A stretch of DNA of 43,776 bases, taken from the NCBI RefSeq assembly GCF_900115095.1, contig NZ_FOVH01000034.1:1-43776 (forward strand). Reading direction: 5' to 3'. The notes below the pieces were generated by a model. That model saw only the letters and a program-made list of their open reading frames with translations, searched no databases and was not told where the DNA came from. Source of the stretch: Actinomadura madurae. GTDB taxonomy: Bacteria > Actinomycetota > Actinomycetes > Streptosporangiales > Streptosporangiaceae. The translations under genes were made by a program, and so were the position numbers. Positions 39,148 to 43,776 of this stretch are shown here, piece after piece (within the stretch, counting starts at the first letter, position 1; every line of letters starts with the position of its first letter).

Positions 39148-39222
39148 TGGATACGCCGCGAACTCCCCCGAAACATGCGGAACGCTCTGCGGCGAGCACT
39201 CACGCAGGCAGAACGAGAGGGA
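39148..39222 (+). pseudogene. Tyrosine integrase remnant (core-binding domain fragment)
   Basis: One plus-strand frame reads RELPRNMRNALRRALTQAEREG here. That closely resembles the SAM-like core-binding helix of actinobacterial tyrosine integrases (typically ...TVRNMRNALRRALTQAEREGLV-RNVA). The sequence after it no longer matches, and no catalytic domain follows. The fragment is cut off about 75 nt before a terminator and a tRNA-Thr 3' fragment, the usual target of such integrases. Identification is from memory of family sequence. Confidence 0.55.
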
Positions 39223-39294
39223 CCCGTCAACGCTGAGCAGCGCCCTGTTCGGTGGCTGATTCCGTGGCTCCCGCAGTGGCTCCAGGGTGGAGCA

Positions 39295-39325
39295 AAAGGC
39301 CCTCACGATGATCGCGAGGGCCTTT
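39295..39325 (-). terminator. Terminator downstream of the tRNA-Thr fragment
   Basis: AAAGGCCCTC (39295-39304) and GAGGGCCTTT (39316-39325) form a 10-bp hairpin. Read on the minus strand it directly follows the tRNA 3' end and has a T-rich 3' arm, as expected for a tRNA transcription terminator. Confidence 0.75.
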
Positions 39326-39331
39326 GAGCTG

Positions 39332-39377
39332 GGAGCCGGCGAGGGGACTTGAACCTCTAACCTTCTGTTCACAAGAA
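39332..39377 (-). tRNA. tRNA-Thr(TGT) 3' half (truncated)
   Basis: On the minus strand CTTGTGAACAGAAGG gives an anticodon loop with TGT. Then GTTAG and the T-arm AGAGG-TTCAAGT-CCCCT follow, with one mismatch (A-C) in the stem, and the acceptor end CGCCGGCTCC. These match the 3' half of an actinobacterial tRNA-Thr that normally begins GCCGGCGTAGCTCA. The 5' half (acceptor, D-arm) is missing, replaced by unrelated sequence, so it cannot be functional. It is best read as an attachment-site scar left by an element that integrated into the tRNA 3' end. Confidence 0.65.
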
Positions 39378-39631
39378 CCCGGCCACCCCAAGATCGCCAC
39401 CATCACCGCAGGTGGGACGGTGTGCACCCGGTCGCCGATGCCAGCAGCAGTAAGCCCCCGTTGCGGTACTTCCGTGCTGTACTTCCCAGTCCCATGACGG
39501 GCACTGACAGACGGCCGTCCCCCGGTCGTGCCACCCCTTCGAACACCCGGCTTGCGCCCTCTACCGGACGGCACACCCGTAGCCTCCTGATGAGGGATGG
39601 CAAGGGGCACTGAGTACTGAGGAGGGGCGTC

Positions 39632-39939
39632 ATGACGGCTGGACCACTCAATCATGATCATGACCCGCTCGATCCGGAGGACATCCTCCGTCGACTGCCC
39701 TATGACGAGCGAGAGCGGTTCATCCGTGACTACCGCAGCGCTCTCGACGCCGCACACGAACTCTGGCGCTACCGCCAACTCCAGAGGTCCTCCGCCTCTG
39801 GCACATGCGGGCCACTGCGTACGCCCGTCCCGACTTCGCCGATCGGGCACAGCAGGCACGCACGGGCGCCCCGGCCGTCTTCACTACCGCTGCAGAAGCG
39901 ATCCCCGGGTGGCCTGAGCGCACGGACGGCGCTCGTTGA
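39632..39939 (+). pseudogene. Antitoxin gene with a single-base frameshift
   Basis: Starts at ATG 39632 with GAGGAGGGG upstream. The first 50 or so codons read DHDPLDPEDILRRLPYDER, then an ERFIRDYRSALDAAHELWRYRQLQ helix. At about 39783 the sensible reading moves to another frame, VLRLWHMRATAYARPDFAD, and ends PGWPERTDGAR before a stop at 39937-39939. The two frames join if one G is restored near CTCCAG. The restored protein of about 102 residues resembles short helical antitoxins paired with RelE-type toxins in actinobacteria. Its stop overlaps the toxin start (TTGA). Confidence 0.65.
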
Positions 39940-40180
39940 ACTACCGCGTCGAGCTGCACGCGACTGCACTCGCCCAAATCGGCGGCCTGCCTCCTGAAGC
40001 CTTCGACGCCCTGGTGACCTCACTCGCTGACGTCGCCGAACGCCCCTGGGACGCGATGGCCCTGGCCAATGACGAGCCCGAATACCGCCAGGTCATCTTC
40101 GTACCTACGGCCTGGTGTCCTTCTACGTCGACGACACAGCCGAGATCATCCGCGTCTTCGACATCACCTGGACCGGCTGA
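39936..40180 (+). pseudogene. RelE/ParE-like toxin gene with a single-base frameshift
   Basis: A TTG start at 39936 overlaps the antitoxin stop. The reading begins NYRVELHATALAQIGGLPPEAFDALVTSLADVAERPWDAMALANDEPEYRQVIF, then shifts frame near 40100 to TYGLVSFYVDDTAEIIRVFDITWTG and ends at TGA 40178-40180. Restoring one G after TTCG joins the frames into about 81 residues of RelE-like fold (beta-helix-helix-beta-beta-beta). RelE toxins cut mRNA at the ribosome. As sequenced it is inactive. Both members of the pair are broken by the same kind of change. Confidence 0.65.
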
Positions 40181-40319
40181 CACCAGGACAGACCCCGGCA
40201 CACTGAGCCTCTGGGTCTCGACACGCAGCCATGGGTCCGCACAGGAGCCCGGAGCCCTCCCCGTGCTGTGTCCGATGGTGGCCCTTTAGACCATGGGGGG
40301 CCATGGGCCATCATGGCTT

Positions 40320-40793
40320 ATGGCTTGGGAGTGGGTAACCCCGTTCGCCACTACGCTTGGTGGCACATCGATCGGTCTAGCGGGCATCACCGCTACAGTC
40401 CGCGCGGCCAAGGGCCAAAGGGAGCTACTCGACCGGTTGTCCCAGCGCGAGCAGGAGCACCGTTCCTACGCTGACTTACGGGCACTCCGGCGGGAGATAT
40501 ATGTGCAATTTGTGAAGGCCGCATACGAAACAATACATGCAAGTGATAGCCAGATTGACAAGCAAATGGCTCTATACGTTCACCTGCACCAGGTGCAGAC
40601 CGTGGCGAGTAGGAACGTATCGAACTTCGCCACAGAACTCTTTGGCGCTGCCCTGAGCACTCGTATGCAGAATGGAGACCTCCACCCTGCAGAAGCCGAT
40701 TACCCAGGGGAAGAATTCATGGAAGCAGAGCACGCTCTAATAGAGGCTATACGCGAAGAAATTCAGAAGGGGTTGCCGAAAGGAGCGCTGTGA
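40320..40793 (+). CDS. Hypothetical membrane-anchored helical protein
   Basis: A protein of 157 residues if it starts at ATG 40320 (an ATG at 40293 adds nine). It has a short N-terminal hydrophobic segment (WVTPFATTLGGTSIGLAGITATV), then a long charged helical region (GQRELLDRLSQREQEHRSYADLRALRREIYVQFVKAAYETIHASDSQIDKQMALYVHLHQVQTV) and an acidic C-terminus. This type of small anchored helical protein is common in actinobacterial accessory regions, but its function is unknown. The base composition is less GC-rich than the core genes, suggesting transfer. Confidence 0.6.
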   Translation: MAWEWVTPFATTLGGTSIGLAGITATVRAAKGQRELLDRLSQREQEHRSYADLRALRREIYVQFVKAAYETIHASDSQIDKQMALYVHLHQVQTVASRNVSNFATELFGAALSTRMQNGDLHPAEADYPGEEFMEAEHALIEAIREEIQKGLPKGAL

Positions 40794-41149
40794 GCCTTTA
40801 GACGTCATTGGCATCCGACCAGTGCCACAGCACCGAGCATCTAGTTACAAGCAGGATCAGGGATGTCCAGGACCGTCCCCACACATCCCCTGACCAGGGC
40901 CGCGCCCTGCCGCACGTCCAGCCCCGTCCGTGGTCATCCGACCCCGTTGTTAGCACCGCCGTTAGCACTCGCACCCCGTCCCGGAGAGTGCGCCCGCGCG
41001 AACAGCGGGAAGGTGTGACAGACAGTTTCGCGCGGGCGTGCCCTCCGGCCCGCGGGGGGCTGGGGGCCGCGAGGCCCCCGCTTCACGCACGCTCGACCAG
41101 TGACTAGGAATGAGCGGACAATGTCCCACTTATGCTTTCGCGCTGACAT
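40794..41149. other. Intergenic stretch with a GNRA-loop hairpin
   Basis: No gene seen. It contains a perfect 7-bp hairpin GGGGGCC-GCGA-GGCCCCC (41062-41079), probably a bidirectional terminator between convergent genes, and two nearby copies of gttagcac. Confidence 0.5.
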
Positions 41150-41509
41150 TCAACTAGCCTCTACCGCGTGGCCGCGTCGCCTCGGCGGGATAGCCTCTAG
41201 CAGGAGTTGAAGAACCCACGTGAGCAGCCCGCCAGCAAGGCCGATGAATGCGCCTGCAATAAAGAGATTGCGATTGGAGGCTGCCTCTCCTGGAATAGAA
41301 GAGATTGTCAGGACGCCCGGCTCCAGCAGATCCGCTGACGTAGTCCATCCGAAGCCGGAACTATCAGTTGGCGTTGGCTGTGAGGCTTCAACCTTTGTGA
41401 GTGGTGGCGTGTAGGAAAGAGCTGCCTTAATTGTAATCCTGGCTCGCGGCGACTTTTGCTGATGCACTGAAATTGCAGGGAATTGAACTGACATGCGATA
41501 GCCGCTCAC
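41150..41509 (-). pseudogene. Membrane protein, 3' part after a frameshift
   Basis: A 119-residue frame beginning at a GTG that overlaps the previous stop (GTGA). Just upstream in this same frame the sequence reads KGVYRITNAGQTAVSGYRMSV, which is a natural continuation of an extracellular beta domain. So this is probably the C-terminal part of the protein encoded by the preceding gene rather than a separate protein. It ends in a transmembrane helix (NLFIAGAFIGLAGGLLTWVLQLLLEAI) and a short basic tail. Coupled translation as a second protein is the alternative. Confidence 0.6.
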
Positions 41510-42216
41510 AGCGGTCTGGCCAGCGTTCGTGATGCGATAGACGCCCTTAACTTTACGGGACGGCCGTCCCCAGGGCCAGCCTCACCTCCTGGACAGAGTA
41601 GGAAATCGTAGGCATGGAAGCCAGCCGCGCTCGTCTTTTCGAGTCCAGAAGGCTTCAGTGCCGTGTTGATATCTACTCCGATAGTGTCGAGCGTGTTCAC
41701 CGGCGCTGGATCCGGAATGAACTTCGCCTGCATAGTGACGCATGTGTTGCGCGCCTTGTTTAGAGTTAGATTGATAAATATCTCCGACCGCTCCCCGGCG
41801 CTGCGCTGAGAACTAGGAAAACGACGATTAGCATATCCCTTGCCAGTGCGCTCAAATGGGTCACCAAGGTATTGAATAGTTCCGGACTGAACGCCTGCCG
41901 GCGCAGTGAGGACAATATTCCCTTCAGGCCCCTGGTTGATCGGTGCTGGCGCGGTAGAGAGCTCGAATCGGTCCCATGCATTCACCGCGAATACTACGCC
42001 CAGACCACCGACGATGAGGACTACGACGAATTTGAGGTTAAGCCAACGGAGATAGAGCGGCCTACGGTGAGGGTCACCTGATTCGCTGCCCGGCTGGCCA
42101 TCTCCTCCATCCCCTTGGGGCTGATGCGGCCCAGGCTGTGATGCCGGACGCCGCAGTAGGCGAGCTAACCCTGCAAGTACGGCCATCCCAATAATGATCG
42201 TCAGCAGTCGCCGCAC
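41506..42216 (-). pseudogene. Membrane protein, 5' part, frameshifted near its end
   Basis: A 236-residue frame. The N-terminus has a hydrophobic start (LLTIIIGMAVLAGLARLL), a Gly/Pro/Gln-rich stretch and a transmembrane helix (FVVVLIVGGLGVVFAVNAW, about 63-81). An extracellular domain follows with two cysteines (NTCVTMQAKF, LLCPGG). The last 15 or so residues (LRASIASRTLARPL) look unnatural. Shifting frame at GTTAAGGGCG, as if one A were missing, continues sensibly into the next frame. The full protein would be about 355 residues with a helix at each end. Codon use is more AT-rich than in the core genes. I do not recognise the family. Confidence 0.6.
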
Positions 42217-42541
42217 CTCGGCCTCCCCGTATCGCTATTCTTGATCCTCTTAGACCTCTTGCCTTCCACAGAGGTTCCGTCACGCTGCACCACCAAGCGC
42301 ATACTCCTTTCTGTCGCAAACCTCTGTCTACCCCGAAAGATCGCTACATTGAAGGGTCCCGAGCCAGATGGTGTGTCTACAGCCAGGCCAGCACCAGCAC
42401 GACAGGCACCGTCCCTCTCGTAAGAGGTAGTCGAATCAGAAGTTGCGCTCCCGGTATACCGATCGTCTGCCCCAAGGCACAGGCCAATTAGATCTGCTGG
42501 CGCGCAACGGGTTTCGCAATACCAGCCTGCTCTTGCTGCGC
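42217..42541. other. AT-richer intergenic stretch
   Basis: No gene, RNA or repeat seen. It is visibly less GC-rich than the rest of the window, in keeping with foreign origin of the flanking genes. Confidence 0.5.
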
Positions 42542-43438
42542 CTAAGGCAGAACGATGTCCACTCGTATCGCGGCGGCGATAGGCGCTGAGCGTTGACTGA
42601 AGACTCGCCTCAATCCTTCATTCTCTATTCCGTCATCAACTACGTAGCCTTCCCGACACTTCAGAACCTCATCAGCAACAAAATCTGGAAGTTGCACGCC
42701 CAGGGCTGGAACTTTTCCCTTAACCTCTGCATACGATGGCGCATAGTTCCTAGGAAAAGTTCTTGCGAGCAAATGCAGGACAGAAGCACGCAACACCCGA
42801 CTCCCCACTTCCGGCTCCGACTCGTTGAACCTAACTGGCAGGCGTACCGGTATTTCGACTTCTGAATATGGAATTGCATGCGGATGATAGAGAAGATAAT
42901 GTACCGGGATTTTATAATTTTCCTCGTAGTCTGCTATAGACTGCCACTGTCTGTCGCCGATCTGCAGTGCTTTATATCGGCAAGCTTCGTCGAACGTAAA
43001 GTTGCGAGGTCCTTTGCCCAACAGACTAGACGGCTCCATAAGCGAGCCAAACCCTCCATGCATGGTGACGCCAGCATCCTCTATGAACTCCGACTCGCGC
43101 GGATAGAGGCGTTTACTCTGCAACAGAACAACCTTAGTTCTAATCAGCTCCGAGGGGCGCCTGAAATTGACAATAAATCCCAGATCGGCTACTTCCCATC
43201 TTTTCCAATGAACTCCACCTCCAACGAAATGTACAGCAATATCGACCGTGACACCGGATTGTGTTTCATGGGGCCCACTAGCCTCGCTTATAGCATCAAT
43301 AAGAGAAAAGTCTAGCCACTCTTCGTGAGTCGTTGGCATGCGATCAAGTTTGCTCGTGGCACGACGGTCGGCCAGTTTAAAGACGTCTCGAACATACTCA
43401 ATGACGTCCTCGGGAACGTCAATGTTATCCAGGTTCAC
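42542..43438 (-). CDS. Unknown protein with a possible PD-(D/E)XK nuclease core
   Basis: A 298-residue protein starting at GTG 43438, with GGGAGAAGG upstream. I do not recognise the family. The core reads DIAVHFVGGGVHWKRWEVADLGFIVNF, then KVVLLQSKRLYP. An Asp (Asp85) at a strand end followed about 22 residues later by Gln107-Ser-Lys109 in another strand matches the D...(E/Q)xK pattern of PD-(D/E)XK nucleases, including Mrr-like ones with Q in place of E. An N-terminal helix with acidic residues (THEEWLDFSLIDAI) fits the fold. A C-terminal region (FPRNYAPSYAEVKGKV) follows. Base composition is clearly lower in GC than the core genes, so it was likely acquired. Defence nuclease is a hypothesis only. 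Confidence 0.7.
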   Translation of the reverse strand: MNLDNIDVPEDVIEYVRDVFKLADRRATSKLDRMPTTHEEWLDFSLIDAISEASGPHETQSGVTVDIAVHFVGGGVHWKRWEVADLGFIVNFRRPSELIRTKVVLLQSKRLYPRESEFIEDAGVTMHGGFGSLMEPSSLLGKGPRNFTFDEACRYKALQIGDRQWQSIADYEENYKIPVHYLLYHPHAIPYSEVEIPVRLPVRFNESEPEVGSRVLRASVLHLLARTFPRNYAPSYAEVKGKVPALGVQLPDFVADEVLKCREGYVVDDGIENEGLRRVFSQRSAPIAAAIRVDIVLP

Positions 43439-43686
43439 GGCCTTCTCCCGGTAGGTAGTTCCTTATCGCCCCTAGTCTGGCGGAAAAGTGAACTGATCGC
43501 GGTAAAACGCGCGGGAGAGGCTGGCCACGTATGGCCGATAAGGTGCAGGCAAGGCCGGGCGGCCGGGGCGGGTCGGCCCGGAGAGGCCGCATGCCCGGCC
43601 CGGATCGACCGGCGGCGGCCGCGTAGCGGGCGCCCTTGAAGACGTAGAGAAAGTTCTCATTCGCAGGATGGGCGCCCTGTGTGTCC
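43439..43686. other. Region upstream of the IS-like end, no gene seen
   Basis: Composition returns to very high GC near 43550, marking a junction between the AT-richer gene and another segment. Frames here look like shadows. Confidence 0.4.
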
Positions 43687-43731
43687 TGTCCCGGGACATG
43701 CTTGACATCTCTGTCCCATCACATGCTTGAC
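43687..43731. mobile_element. Possible insertion sequence end
   Basis: A perfect 12-bp palindrome TGTCCCGGGACA (43687-43698) overlaps the first of two direct copies of ACATGCTTGAC (43696-43706 and 43721-43731), 25 bp apart. Paired short repeats of this kind are typical of the ends of IS481-like elements, where the transposase binds. Any transposase gene would lie beyond 43776, so this is only a candidate. Confidence 0.35.
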
Positions 43732-43776
43732 GGGTGCCTGTTCGGCTTGGCTGTCGCGTGTTCGTTTGCGGGCGTC

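Noticed and set aside
40970..41000. A third CIRCE element suggested by TTAGCACTC and GAGAGTGCG
   Set aside because: The arms are about 15 nt apart instead of 9, and no chaperone gene follows.

Overview
The window looks like chromosomal DNA of a high-GC, multicellular-type actinobacterium. Strongly GC-biased third codon positions, an actinomycete-style rRNA promoter (TTGACA-N16-TAAAGT on the minus strand), two CIRCE operators before groEL, an actinobacterial DUF3263 protein, PadR, HxlR and MerR regulators and a CysO-like sulfur carrier all fit. The GroEL, CysO/ThrC, OtsA and OtsB neighbourhood resembles the Streptomyces/Thermomonosporaceae core, but I cannot name the genus.

Layout. 1-500: 5' end of a 16S rRNA gene (minus strand) with its leader and promoter. 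0.8-4.4 kb: a small membrane protein, two tandem LURP-one/scramblase-like proteins, and groEL with two CIRCE sites. 4.4-8.3 kb: gene-poor, with a decayed tyrosine integrase, a tRNA-like fragment, a 19-bp repeat pair and small genes. 8.3-11.0 kb: a SAM-I riboswitch followed by a ThrC-family PLP enzyme and a CysO-like sulfur carrier, then a cation efflux protein. 11.1-24.2 kb: housekeeping and signalling genes (OtsA, sulfotransferase, ECF sigma factor divergent from a membrane Ser/Thr kinase, PadR, OtsB, DUF3263, MarR, SHOCT, mycosin-like subtilase, GlsB-type protein). 24.2-29.0 kb: TetR divergent from an FAD oxidoreductase plus DHA2 exporter, and a P450. 29.2-38.5 kb: membrane proteins, a beta-lactamase-like hydrolase and three successive divergent oxidoreductase/regulator pairs (IRED-like/MerR, NmrA-like/AraC, quinone reductase/HxlR). 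38.5-43.8 kb: a mobile, decaying accessory region with an integrase remnant, the 3' half of a tRNA-Thr plus terminator, a frameshifted toxin-antitoxin pair, a frameshifted membrane protein, an AT-richer gene with a possible PD-(D/E)XK nuclease core, and IS-end-like repeats at the edge.

How genes work together. The most interesting unit is the SAM riboswitch-thrC-cysO cassette. A SAM-sensing leader, an enzyme family that acts on O-phosphohomoserine and a thiocarboxylate-forming carrier together suggest homocysteine (methionine) synthesis rather than threonine synthesis. OtsA and OtsB make trehalose but are separated by about 6 kb. The ECF sigma factor has no visible anti-sigma factor and may be controlled by the neighbouring kinase. 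The accessory end carries several single-base frameshifts, which are either true decay or sequence errors.
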